Positions 42,925 to 50,915 of a stretch of DNA of 64,000 bases are shown in pieces. Every line of letters begins with the position of its first letter. Positions within the stretch are counted from its first letter, which is position 1. Below the pieces are notes generated by a model. That model saw only the letters and a list, made by a program, of their open reading frames with translations. It was not told where the DNA came from and did not search any database. This DNA is from Arthrobacter sp. SW1. Its GTDB lineage: Bacteria > Actinomycetota > Actinomycetes > Actinomycetales > Micrococcaceae. The position numbers and the translations under genes were made by a program. The stretch spans positions 62,001-126,000 of the forward strand of contig NZ_MJLT01000045.1 in NCBI RefSeq assembly GCF_001766675.1. Reading direction: 5' to 3'.

Positions 42925-43743
42925 TCACTCATCCAGTTCGCCCAGTGCGCCGAAGACCGCGGTTGCTTCGCGGATCCGGTCCCGGCCCGCTTTCGATAGC
43001 CGGGTCAGCACGCCGTTGGCCAGGGCGCTCATGAGGCTCATCGCCGAGGCGTAGCTGTCGAACGCCGAGGCGCTCTCCACCGGGCATTCCAGCCAGATGC
43101 CCGCCTGCGCCGCGTAGCGCCGGGCGCTCGGATCGCCGATCAGGATTGTGGTGGCGCCGCACGCGGCAGCGGACTGCAGGATTGCGCCGAAAGTCGCCGG
43201 CCGGCGTCGGAATCCCATCAGGAGGACGACGTCGCCAGGCCCGCATCCTGCCAATTCCTCGCCGATGCTCTGGCCCGGCTGAGGGGCAGCGGCCACGCGC
43301 CCGCGGCACTGCAGGAGCTGCTGCCGCAGGTGCAGCGCGAGCGGAAAACTGTTGCGGTAGCCGATCAGCAGGAGCTGCCGGCCGGCGGCGAGGGCTTCCG
43401 TCGCGGCGGTGAACTGGCCGGCGTCGAGCTTTTCGAAGGTGCGGCGGACGGCCTCCAGTTCATGGGCCAGATGGACGGCGAGGTCGCTCTCATCATGGGT
43501 GGCCACCGGGATGCCGCTGGCGCGCAACTGCCGCGTGTGCTCCTTGACCTCGGTGAAATCGGCGAAGCCCAGCCGGCGGAACAGCCGGCTCATGGTCGCC
43601 TTGGAGACTCCGCTGAGCCGGGCAAGTTCGGCGGCGTTGTAGACCGCGAGGTCGCCCAGATGGTCCAGGAGCGTGTCCGCCGCCTTCTGTTCCTGCGGTC
43701 CCAGGTCCGGGTAGTGCTGCCCGATGCGCTCATCGATCCTCAT
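42925..43743 (-). CDS. MurR/RpiR family regulator with SIS domain
   Basis: A 272-residue repressor: N-terminal RpiR helix-turn-helix (LGPQEQKAADTLLDHLGDLAVYNAAELARLSGVSKATMSRLFRRLGF, residues 14-60) and C-terminal sugar isomerase (SIS) fold (RQLLLIGYRNSFPLAL; GDVVLLMGFRRRP; GATTILIGD). In actinobacteria such regulators often sit by purine or ureide transporters (including HpxU types), so a purine-related ligand is possible despite the sugar-phosphate fold. It lies immediately upstream of the NCS1 permease gene, same strand, 195-base gap. Confidence 0.87.
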   Translation of the reverse strand: MRIDERIGQHYPDLGPQEQKAADTLLDHLGDLAVYNAAELARLSGVSKATMSRLFRRLGFADFTEVKEHTRQLRASGIPVATHDESDLAVHLAHELEAVRRTFEKLDAGQFTAATEALAAGRQLLLIGYRNSFPLALHLRQQLLQCRGRVAAAPQPGQSIGEELAGCGPGDVVLLMGFRRRPATFGAILQSAAACGATTILIGDPSARRYAAQAGIWLECPVESASAFDSYASAMSLMSALANGVLTRLSKAGRDRIREATAVFGALGELDE

Positions 43744-43766
43744 GAAACAACCGTCTCACGAAGCGG

Positions 43767-43793
43767 GCCGCCGGACGCGGTGCGTCCGGCGGC
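43767..43793. terminator. Terminator after the NCS2 permease
   Basis: GCCGCCGGACGC and its complement (12-base perfect arms, 3-base loop), 53 bases past the NCS2 stop and upstream of the RpiR start. Confidence 0.85.
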
Positions 43794-43846
43794 TCTTACC
43801 ATTCAAAACTGAAGCTTCGTCGTTGAAACCTCCTCTTTGCTCGGGG

Positions 43847-45334
43847 TCAGTGGTCGTGGGCGGAGGTCTTGACCGGGACTTCGTTGCCGTCGCAGTCGAT
43901 CAGCTTGCCGTTTTCGAAACGGTCGCCTTCGGCCAGGCAGGCGATGTCGGCCTCGGTGAGCACGCGGTCCGTTCCGGCCACGAACGTCGACTGGTTGTCC
44001 GAGTTCCCCTTCTTGATGTGGTTGAACAGGATGTTCAGGAGGATGGCCATGACGGCTGCGGAGCTGATGCCGGAGTGGAAGATGGTCTCGAACCAGGACG
44101 GGAACTGGTCGTAGAACTTGGGCGCGGCGATCGGGATCATGCCGAAGCCGATCGACGCGGCAACGATGATCAGGTTCATGTTGTTGCGGTACTCCACCTT
44201 GGCCAGGGTGCGGATGCCGCTGGCGGCCACGGTGCCGAAGAGGACCACGCCCGCACCGCCCAGGACGGGAGTGGGGACGGCTGCGATCACGCGGCCCAGC
44301 ACGGGCAGCAGGCCCAGGACCACCAGGATCACGCCGCCGGCGGTGACCACGAAGCGGCTCTTGACGCCCGTGATGGCCACAAGGCCCACGTTCTGGGCGA
44401 AGGCGCTCTGCGTGAAGGAGTTGAACATGGGCGAGATGACGCTGGAGAGCATGTCCGCACGCAGGCCGTTGCCGATGCGCTTGGAATCGACCTTGGTGTC
44501 CACGATCTCGCCGACGGCGATGATGTCCGCCGAGGTTTCGGTCAGGGTGACCAGGATGACGATCAGCATGGAGATGATCGCGGCGATTTCAAAGGTGGGG
44601 GCACCGAACGCGAAGGGGGTGGGGAATGCGACCACATCGCCCTGGCCCACCTTGGAGAAGTCCGCCATGCCGGTGACGGTGGCGATGATGGTGCCGATGA
44701 CCATGGCCAGCAGGATGGAAAGCCGCGAGATGGCCGCGTTGCCCACCTTGCTCAGGATCAGGACCACGGCCATGGTGGCCGCGGCCAGGCCGATGTTGGC
44801 CATGCTGCCGTAGTTCTCGGCCTTGGCGTTGCCGCCCATGGCCCAGTTCGCGGCGACCGGCATGAGCGTCAGGCCGATCGTGGTGATGACCACGCCGGTG
44901 ACCACCGGCGGGAAGAACTTGATGATCTTGGAGAACAGGGGCGTGATGATCAGGCCGATCAACGAGGCGACCATGACGGAGCCAAAGACCGACTGGATGC
45001 CGCCACCGCCGTTGACGATGGCCACCATGGTGGAGACGCCGGCGAAGGAGACGCCCTGGACCAGGGGAAGCTGCGAGCCGAAGAAGGGAATGCCCACGGT
45101 CTGCAGGATGGTGGCGAGGCCGCCGACGAAGAGGCAGGCGGCGATCAGCAGGCCGATGTCCTGCGAGGAGAGGCCGGCGGCGGCGCCGATGATGAGGGGC
45201 GGGGCGATGATTCCGCCGTACATGGTGAGGACGTGCTGGAAACCGTAGGCGAAGGAGCTGCCGATCGACAGGCGTTGGTCTTCGGGGCGGGTGCTCTGGG
45301 TTCCCGCGGGGCGGTTTTTCTTCTTGGTGTTCAT
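43847..45334 (-). CDS. NCS2-family urate/xanthine permease
   Basis: A 495-residue, 14-helix nucleobase:cation symporter-2 (UapA/UacT/PbuX type). Motifs: ARLSIGSSFAYGFQHVLTMYGG, TLTETSADIIAVGEIVDTK with the Glu/Gln-type TM8 substrate loop and FNSFTQSAFAQNVGL in TM10. TM8/TM10 Gln-rich and Asn residues (SAFAQNVG) match urate or xanthine carriers. It sits 163 bases upstream of the urate oxidase stop, both minus, with a hairpin between, so it is separately transcribed but functionally paired with uricase. AGGAAG precedes the ATG. Confidence 0.9.
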   Translation of the reverse strand: MNTKKKNRPAGTQSTRPEDQRLSIGSSFAYGFQHVLTMYGGIIAPPLIIGAAAGLSSQDIGLLIAACLFVGGLATILQTVGIPFFGSQLPLVQGVSFAGVSTMVAIVNGGGGIQSVFGSVMVASLIGLIITPLFSKIIKFFPPVVTGVVITTIGLTLMPVAANWAMGGNAKAENYGSMANIGLAAATMAVVLILSKVGNAAISRLSILLAMVIGTIIATVTGMADFSKVGQGDVVAFPTPFAFGAPTFEIAAIISMLIVILVTLTETSADIIAVGEIVDTKVDSKRIGNGLRADMLSSVISPMFNSFTQSAFAQNVGLVAITGVKSRFVVTAGGVILVVLGLLPVLGRVIAAVPTPVLGGAGVVLFGTVAASGIRTLAKVEYRNNMNLIIVAASIGFGMIPIAAPKFYDQFPSWFETIFHSGISSAAVMAILLNILFNHIKKGNSDNQSTFVAGTDRVLTEADIACLAEGDRFENGKLIDCDGNEVPVKTSAHDH

Positions 45335-45431
45335 GGCAGACTTCCTGATTTGGGGCAGACACCTTTGTCTGGCTGATATGTCTGGCTAACAATCCGGGCC
45401 GAAGATCGGCATTTTTGGGTATGGCTAAGGG

Positions 45432-45482
45432 CCGGGGTGGCCGGGTCCAAGGGCTGTGCAGCGCTGGTCCCGGCCGCCCCGG
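45432..45482. terminator. Hairpin between uricase and the urate permease gene
   Basis: CCGGGGTGGCCGGG and CCCGGCCGCCCCGG, 14-base arms with one mismatch, 16 bases past the uricase stop. Confidence 0.75.
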
Positions 45483-45497
45483 TGCGTCATGGACGGC

Positions 45498-46409
45498 TTA
45501 GCAGAAGCCGGCGATGCCGTCCCAGGCGTTGCCCGGGTCCGAGATCAGGTCGCGCTCGAAGTTGGCTTCGATCAGGCCGTACGGGCGGTCGGCTGCGAAG
45601 AAGACCTCGTTGGGGTTGTCCAGGCCGAACGGGCTCAGGTCCACTACGAAGTGGTGCTTGTTCGGGGTGGAGAAGCGGAGCTCATCGATTTCCGGGTGGG
45701 CGTCCAGGACCTTCTGGGCCATCTGGTAGAGGGTCTCCTGGAGTGCCTTGGAGTACTGCTCGGAGAAGCCTTCCAGCAGGAGGGCCTTCACGGATTCGTA
45801 GGCGGCGTTGTAGTCGATCTTGCCTTCGGCCACGGCGTCGTTGTTGTAGCGCCAGCGGGCGGACACGGCAGTGGCCAGGATGCGGTCCGAGGTTTCCTGC
45901 AGGGTGGTGTACTTGTCCTTGGGGTAGCCCTCGAAGCCGGATTCGGTGGACTTGAGCACCGTGAGGTCGGTCAGGCCGGAGATGACGTACGTGGCTTCGC
46001 CTTCGCGGACGACGACGGCGGTGCGGACTTCCTGGCCCTTGCGGACGAAGGAGTGGTTGTGCTCCTTGCCGTTGGCGATGATGCGCTCCCAGGCGTACTG
46101 TTCGGCTTCCCAGCGGCCGCCGGTGATCCAGTCGAATTCGCCGGTGAAGTGGTCCGCCAGGCGGAGCAGGAACTGCTCCGGGGAACCGATGCCTTCACGG
46201 GCGAAAGCGTAGACGGTGTTCTTCTGGGTATCGGTGGGGACAACGTGGCTGTTGTCGCCCTCGAAGTGTGCTGCGGCGAGGTCGCCGCGCAGCTGCGACG
46301 TGATGTTGAGGTCCTCGATTTCGTGACGGTCGGTATCGCGGGTGATCTTGACGACGCGGTTTTCCGCCTTGCCGTACTGGTTCTTGCCGAGGACGATCTT
46401 GCTGCTCAT
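45498..46409 (-). CDS. uox: Urate oxidase
   Basis: Cofactor-free uricase: urate plus O2 to 5-hydroxyisourate. 303 residues, typical for actinobacterial uricases (two T-fold domains). Key residues: IVLGKNQYGKAENRVVKI with the active-site Lys, VVPTDTQKNTVYAFA with the catalytic Thr (about residue 62), and the C-terminal KHHFVVDLSPFG with His. ATG 46409 is preferred to an in-frame TTG at 46421. The enzymes for the next two steps (hydroxyisourate hydrolase and OHCU decarboxylase) are not in the window. Confidence 0.95.
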   Translation of the reverse strand: MSSKIVLGKNQYGKAENRVVKITRDTDRHEIEDLNITSQLRGDLAAAHFEGDNSHVVPTDTQKNTVYAFAREGIGSPEQFLLRLADHFTGEFDWITGGRWEAEQYAWERIIANGKEHNHSFVRKGQEVRTAVVVREGEATYVISGLTDLTVLKSTESGFEGYPKDKYTTLQETSDRILATAVSARWRYNNDAVAEGKIDYNAAYESVKALLLEGFSEQYSKALQETLYQMAQKVLDAHPEIDELRFSTPNKHHFVVDLSPFGLDNPNEVFFAADRPYGLIEANFERDLISDPGNAWDGIAGFC

Positions 46410-46459
46410 GGTCTGTCTCAACTTTCTTGGGGTGGACCAGGCTAACGATCCACCAGGGT

Positions 46460-46501
46460 TGTTTCGCGCGGATCACACACTGTCTCGTGTCTGTTTCGCG
46501 C
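46460..46501. promoter_or_regulatory. Direct repeats TGTTTCGCGC upstream of uricase
   Basis: TGTTTCGCGC at 46460-46469 and 46492-46501, starts 32 bases apart (about three helical turns), 51-92 bases before the uricase start. A repressor or activator could bind both from one face. Confidence 0.5.
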
Positions 46502-46526
46502 TTATTTCTGGATGGATGCCGGCAAC

Positions 46527-46558
46527 AAAAAAGAGCCGGCATCCGTTGATGCCAGCTC
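46527..46558 (-). terminator. Intrinsic terminator oriented towards uricase
   Basis: Read on the minus strand: GAGCTGGCATC, AACG loop, GATGCCGGCTC, then six Ts. It ends 118 bases before the uricase ATG with no minus-strand gene before it, implying an upstream sRNA or an attenuated leader. Confidence 0.75.
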
Positions 46559-46570
46559 ATTACGACCCTG

Positions 46571-46625
46571 CCTGCTGCTCCCAGGTTTCGTGACCTGAGT
46601 CACGAGTTGCTGAAAAGACTAGCGC
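46571..46625 (-). ncRNA. Candidate structured RNA ahead of the uricase terminator
   Basis: Directly upstream of the intrinsic terminator, the minus strand reads CGTGAC-TCAG-GTCACG, a perfect 6-bp hairpin (46589-46604), then a CCTG/CAGG pairing across GGAGCAG. No known riboswitch class is recognised. It may be a small RNA or a uricase leader aptamer. Confidence 0.35.
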
Positions 46626-46807
46626 GGGAATCCGTCCTTGTGAAGGGGGTCACGGAATTGTCCAAAGTTTTTCGAATATGACCGGCTGCTGTGGCGCGCG
46701 TCATGAACATCTCTTGACGCGGACGCCGAAGCTGCCTACGCTTTCCACATATCAATAAAAGTTTTCCGAAGTGCGGAAAGCGCGGAACGATGAACGAGGA
46801 GGAACAG

Positions 46808-46984
46808 ATGGACCCGCAGGAGAACAAGAACGTCGTGGAATTCCCGGCACCCGGTCAGGAGCTGTACCTGCCGTTCGGCTCCACCGATCCGGACTTCTAC
46901 ATTCCGGCCGACTGCGACCGCAAAGCCGGCGGCTTTTCCCGCTGGCTCCGCGCGCTCCCGGTGTTCGGCCGGCAGCGTCCCTGA
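46808..46984 (+). CDS. Small protein of unknown function
   Basis: A 58-residue protein, MDPQENKNVVEFPAPGQELYLPFG at the start and a basic GGFSRWLRALPVFGRQRP at the end. No recognised family. ATG 46808 is chosen because GAGGAGG lies about 6 bases before it; an upstream ATG at 46790 would place that ribosome site inside the gene. It has its own terminator (47031), and a hairpin in its leader may regulate it. Confidence 0.6.
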   Translation: MDPQENKNVVEFPAPGQELYLPFGSTDPDFYIPADCDRKAGGFSRWLRALPVFGRQRP

Positions 46985-47030
46985 AGTCCTGCCTTCAGGA
47001 GACGCACGGACTCTGCGCAACAGAGCCTGA

Positions 47031-47062
47031 AGCGGGCGGCATCTGGGGAGGTGCCGCCCGCT
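47031..47062 (+). terminator. Terminator after the small gene
   Basis: AGCGGGCGGCA pairs with TGCCGCCCGCT (11 bp), loop TCTGGGGAGG, followed by TTTTCC, 46 bases past the small gene stop. Confidence 0.85.
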
Positions 47063-47071
47063 TTTCCGTGC

Positions 47072-48448
47072 CTACCCGCTGATCAGTTTCCGTGCGGCGG
47101 CCGAGTGCCTTGCCATCAACCCCGCCACATCCAGGCCCGGAATGGAACCGTCCACCACCCGCCATTCGCCGCCCACCATCACGCGGTCCGCACGGTCCGC
47201 GCCGCACAGCAGCAGCGCGGCCACGGGATCGTGGCTGCCCGAGAACCGCAGCTCGTCCAGCGTGAACATGGCCAGGTCCGCCTGCAGGCCCGGGGCCAGC
47301 TGCCCGATATCGGAACGGCCCAGCACTGCTGCCGAACCACGCGTTGCCCATCCCAGTGCCCGCTCCACCGGAACGTCCGCGCCGTAGCGCAGCCGCTGCA
47401 GATACAGCGCTTGCCGCGCCTCGAGGATCATGTTTGAGGCGTCGTTGGACGCCGAGCCGTCCACGCCCAATCCCACCGGAACCCCGGCGTCCTCAAGTTC
47501 CAGCACGCGTGCGGTTCCGGACGCCAGCCGCATGTTCGACGTCGGGCAGTGCGCGACGGCGGTGCCCGCGGCTCCCAGCCGGGCGATCTCGCCGTCGTCG
47601 AAATGGATGCCGTGGCCCAGCCAGGTGCGCTTGCCCAGCCAGCCGACGCTCTCCAGGTAATCGACGGTGCGCAGGCCGAAGGTTTCCCGGCAGAAGTCTT
47701 CCTCGTCAAGGGTTTCGGCCAGGTGGGTGTGCAGGCGGACATCGTGCTTCTCGGCGAGGGCCGCGCTTTCGGCCATGATCTCCTTGGTGACCGAGAACGG
47801 CGAGCACGGTGCCAGCGCAATCTGGATCACGGCGCCGTCGCCGGGCTCGTGGTACTGCCGGATCAAGCGCTCGCTGTCGGCCAGGATCTCCTCCGGGCGC
47901 TGCACCGTGGACTGCGGCGGCAGTCCGCCGTCGTCCTCGCCGAGGGTCATGGATCCGCGGGTGAGCGTGGCACGCATGCCCATGCGCCGCACCACGGCGG
48001 CCTCGATGTCGATCGCATCGTCCATTCCGGCAGGGAACAGGTAGTGGTGGTCGGCGGCGGTGGTGCAGCCGGAGAGCAGCAGTTCGGCGAGGGCCACTTC
48101 GACGGCGGCCTCCAGGCTTTCCGGGGTCAGTCGCGCCCAGACGGGGTAGAGGTTCTGCAGCCACGGGAAGAGCGGGGCGTTCGCCACCGGGCTCCAGGCA
48201 CGGGTGAGCGTTTGGTAAAAGTGGTGGTGCGTGTTGACCAGGCCGGGCAGCAGGACGTGCCGGCCGGCGTCGAACACCTCATCGCAGGGTGCGGAAGGCT
48301 GCCCGCCCGCAGGGACGAGCTCCGTGATTTTCCCTTCGCTGACCACCAGGCCGCCGCGGGCGTCGAGGTCATTGGCGGTGAAAACCGCGAGGGGGTTCTT
48401 GATCCAGAGCCTGGACGGGGCGGGTTTTTCGGGCGTGGCAGGGGCCAT
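47072..48448 (-). CDS. Amidohydrolase, probable 8-oxoguanine deaminase
   Basis: A 458-residue cyclic amidohydrolase (guanine deaminase/ATZ-TRZ group). Metal ligands: HHHFYQ (residues 74-76), HTHLAET (about 238), GHGIHFDD (about 268) and the Asp of GVDGSASND (about 328). Together with NTHHHFYQTLTRAW and CPTSNMRLASG it matches 8-oxoguanine deaminase (to urate), though guanine or s-triazine deaminases share the fold. Divergent from the guanine deaminase gene; both feed the purine pathway. AGGAG is 6 bases before the ATG. Confidence 0.82.
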   Translation of the reverse strand: MAPATPEKPAPSRLWIKNPLAVFTANDLDARGGLVVSEGKITELVPAGGQPSAPCDEVFDAGRHVLLPGLVNTHHHFYQTLTRAWSPVANAPLFPWLQNLYPVWARLTPESLEAAVEVALAELLLSGCTTAADHHYLFPAGMDDAIDIEAAVVRRMGMRATLTRGSMTLGEDDGGLPPQSTVQRPEEILADSERLIRQYHEPGDGAVIQIALAPCSPFSVTKEIMAESAALAEKHDVRLHTHLAETLDEEDFCRETFGLRTVDYLESVGWLGKRTWLGHGIHFDDGEIARLGAAGTAVAHCPTSNMRLASGTARVLELEDAGVPVGLGVDGSASNDASNMILEARQALYLQRLRYGADVPVERALGWATRGSAAVLGRSDIGQLAPGLQADLAMFTLDELRFSGSHDPVAALLLCGADRADRVMVGGEWRVVDGSIPGLDVAGLMARHSAAARKLISG

Positions 48449-48808
48449 GGAGCTCTCCTTTGGCTGTTGACGGTATGCGTTCCAGCTCAGTTAGGCCCTG
48501 TCTGCTGATCCAGGTGGTACGGCGCCAGCGTACGTTCGGCGCCCATTGCGGTCAATGTGACCGGGCCGTGAGCGCCTGGAAACACGGATTTCACATGGCG
48601 AAATTAAGTTTCCAGAAAGCTATGGCGCCGCCCACAGTGTGATGCTAATCTCTAACTGCCAAAGGCGGGCACCCGGACTCCGGGAAGCTATCTACCAGGC
48701 GCAACTCAACCTTCATCGCACATGCTGAAGCCTGGTAACCGCGGCACAGTTCCGTTCCCTTGGTGTTTTCGGTCGCCAGCGCTTCCACAGCAAAAAGGAA
48801 GTCGCACA
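48449..48808. promoter_or_regulatory. Divergent leader of the 8-oxoguanine and guanine deaminase genes
   Basis: No gene in 360 bases. A nested palindrome at 48577-48614 reads TGGAAAC-N4-ATTTC-N7-GAAAT-N3-GTTTCCA, with complementary halves in both the outer and inner pairs. This fits a dimeric or tetrameric regulator acting on both divergent units. Confidence 0.6.
48577..48614. promoter_or_regulatory. Nested palindrome, candidate purine-regulon operator
   Basis: Outer TGGAAAC/GTTTCCA (7 bp) enclosing ATTTC/GAAAT (5 bp), placed between the divergent deaminase operons. Shares the TGGAAAC half-site with the malic enzyme/IclR gap. Confidence 0.55.
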
Positions 48809-49300
48809 ATGAGTACAACCGTCACGGCCGAAACGTTCCTGGCCACCTCCATCGAACTGGCAACTGCCAATGTCCTCAACAGCGGCGGGCCGTTCGGCGC
48901 CGTCATTGTCACCGCGGACGGCAGGGCCTTCGAAGGCGTCAACCGCGTCACCGCCAGCAACGATCCCACGGCCCACGCCGAAGTCACCGCCATCCGCAAC
49001 GCCTGCCGCGAACTGGGCACCTTCGACCTGAGCGGCGCCACCCTTTACACCAGCTGCGAACCGTGCCCCATGTGCCTTGCCTCGGCGCTCTGGGCACGGA
49101 TCGATAACGTGGTGTTCGCCGCCGACCGGCACGACGCCGCCTCGGTCGGTTTCGATGACGCCGTCTTCTACGAATACTTCGACAACAAGGACCGCGACCG
49201 GCTCATGCCGGTCCGCAAGCTCAGCCTCTCCGAAGGCGCACCGGACATCCTCCAGCCGTTCAACACCTGGAACACCCTCGACTCCAGGATTGACTACTAA
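48809..49300 (+). CDS. guaD: Guanine deaminase (cytidine deaminase superfamily)
   Basis: Deaminates guanine to xanthine. A 163-residue zinc protein: PTAHAEVTAIRNAC (HAE at about residues 53-55) and TSCEPCPMCLASALWARIDNVVFAADRHDAASVGFDDAVFYEY (PCPMC at about 81-85). The FDDAVFYEY tail is typical of Bacillus GuaD type, distinguishing it from tRNA adenosine deaminase. ATG 48809 follows AAAAGGAAG by about 8 bases. It begins the operon guaD-azgA type permease-xdhC-xdh. Confidence 0.92.
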   Translation: MSTTVTAETFLATSIELATANVLNSGGPFGAVIVTADGRAFEGVNRVTASNDPTAHAEVTAIRNACRELGTFDLSGATLYTSCEPCPMCLASALWARIDNVVFAADRHDAASVGFDDAVFYEYFDNKDRDRLMPVRKLSLSEGAPDILQPFNTWNTLDSRIDY

Positions 49301-49306
49301 GGCCCG

Positions 49307-50890
49307 GTGTCTGAAATGACAATCCTGGACAACTCCCCGGAGAAGCACCTGGCCGAAGATGCCTCAGCGCAAACGGCCACGGCACAGCAAGCGGCCCGCA
49401 AGGCCGCCAAGAAAGCCGCGAAAGCGGCCAACGCAGCGCCGGCCCCCAATCCGGCACAGCCCACCTCCTTCCTGGATGCCTTCTTCCAGATCACCAAGCG
49501 GGGATCCACGCTGGCCCGTGAATTCCGCGGCGGCGTGGTCACCTTCTTCACCATGGCGTACATCGTCATCCTCAACCCGCTGATCCTGGGCGGGTTCTCG
49601 GCAGCCAATGCCCCCGCCGACGTCGCCGGCGGCTGGCTGCCCGCAGCGCAGGTGGGTGCCGTCACAGGCCTCACCGCCGGCGTCATGACCATCGTCTTCG
49701 GCCTCGTGGCGAACCTCCCGTTCGGCCTCGCCGCGGGCCTGGGCATCAACTCCTTCCTGGCCGTGGCCGTGATCCGCGAGGTCACCTGGGCCGAGGCCAT
49801 GGGGCTGGTGGTCATCAACGGCATCCTGATCGTCCTCTTCGGCATCACCGGGGCCCGGACCGCCATCTTCAAGGCCGTGCCCAAGGAGCTGAAGGCCGCC
49901 ATCACCGTGGGCATCGGGCTCTTCATCGCCTTCATCGGCTTTGTGGACTCGGGCTTCGTGCGCCCCACCGCGGGCGGCCCGCCCGTGCAGCTCGGCACGG
50001 ACGGCTCCATCACCACGGTGCCCACCCTCGTCTTCATTGCGGGCCTGCTGGTGATGGGCATCCTGGTAGCCCGCAAGATCCAGGGCGGGCTGCTGATCGG
50101 CATCGTCGCCACCACGGTGCTGGCCGCCGTCGTCGAAGGGATCATGCACCTTGGCCCCGGCGGCAAGGACAACCCCGGCGGCTGGCACCTGAACACCCCG
50201 GTCCTTTCCGGGCAACTGGTGGCCTTGCCGGACCTTGGACTCGTGGGCCAGTTCGACCTCTTCGGCTCCTTCGCCCGGATTGGCGGGCTGGCGGCGACCA
50301 TGCTGGTGTTCACCCTGGTGTTCACCAACTTCTTCGACGCGATGGGCACCATGACGGGCCTGGCCAAGAGCTCCGGCGTGGCCTACAAGGACGGCACGTT
50401 CCCGCGGTTGAAGTCGGCGTTCATCGTCGAAGGCATGGGCGCGGTGATGGGCGGAGCCACCTCCGGCTCGTCCAACACGGTGTACATCGACTCGGCGGCG
50501 GGCATCGGCGAAGGTGCCCGGACCGGCCTGGCCTCGGTGGTCACCGGAGCGCTGTTCCTGGGCTCGATGTTCTTCACCCCGCTCACCTCAGTGGTCCCCA
50601 TCGAGGTGGCCGCCGCGGCCCTCGTGGTGGTCGGCGCGATGATGATGGCCCAGATCCGGGAGATCAACTTCAGCAAGTTCTCCGTGGCGCTGCCGGCGTT
50701 CCTGACCATCGTCACCATGCCGCTGAGCTACTCGATCGCCAACGGCATCGGCGTCGGATTCGTCTCCTACGCGGTGGTCAGCGCGGCGTCCGGCCGGGCC
50801 CGGAAAGTGCACCCGCTCATGTGGGTGGTCACCGCCGGATTCCTGGTCTACTTCGCAAGGGGTCCCATCAACGCCCTGCTGGGTGTATAG
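49307..50890 (+). CDS. AzgA/PbuG-family purine permease
   Basis: A 527-residue carrier for adenine, guanine and hypoxanthine: EFRGGVVTFFTMAYIVILNP, FGLAAGLGINSFLAVAVI and TNFFDAMGTMTGLAK, GATSGSSNTVYIDSAAGIGEGARTGLASVVTG are diagnostic. Twelve to fourteen helices. The N-terminal 50 residues are a soluble Ala/Lys-rich stretch (AARKAAKKAAKAANAAPAP) unusual for the family. It begins at GTG 49307 (or ATG 49316), 7 bases after the guaD stop, so it feeds imported guanine to that enzyme. Confidence 0.9.
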   Translation: MSEMTILDNSPEKHLAEDASAQTATAQQAARKAAKKAAKAANAAPAPNPAQPTSFLDAFFQITKRGSTLAREFRGGVVTFFTMAYIVILNPLILGGFSAANAPADVAGGWLPAAQVGAVTGLTAGVMTIVFGLVANLPFGLAAGLGINSFLAVAVIREVTWAEAMGLVVINGILIVLFGITGARTAIFKAVPKELKAAITVGIGLFIAFIGFVDSGFVRPTAGGPPVQLGTDGSITTVPTLVFIAGLLVMGILVARKIQGGLLIGIVATTVLAAVVEGIMHLGPGGKDNPGGWHLNTPVLSGQLVALPDLGLVGQFDLFGSFARIGGLAATMLVFTLVFTNFFDAMGTMTGLAKSSGVAYKDGTFPRLKSAFIVEGMGAVMGGATSGSSNTVYIDSAAGIGEGARTGLASVVTGALFLGSMFFTPLTSVVPIEVAAAALVVVGAMMMAQIREINFSKFSVALPAFLTIVTMPLSYSIANGIGVGFVSYAVVSAASGRARKVHPLMWVVTAGFLVYFARGPINALLGV

Positions 50891-50915
50891 AGCAGAGTAA
50901 GCGGAAGGAGGAGGG

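Larger units (their letters stand above)
46410..46807. promoter_or_regulatory. Non-coding region between uricase and a small gene, with a U-tract terminator
   Basis: No convincing gene in 398 bases. It contains the direct repeat TGTTTCGCGC (46460 and 46492), the intrinsic terminator at 46527-46558 read on the minus strand, and the hairpins at 46583-46610. Upstream of the plus-strand small gene, TTTCCG-AAGTG-CGGAAA (46763-46779) is a further inverted repeat. Confidence 0.6.

Noticed and set aside
46571-46625. A 4.5S (SRP) RNA gene in the uricase upstream region
   Set aside because: The GGAGCAGCAGG stretch recalls the SRP helix 8 loop, but the required GGAA tetraloop and symmetric loop are not formed.
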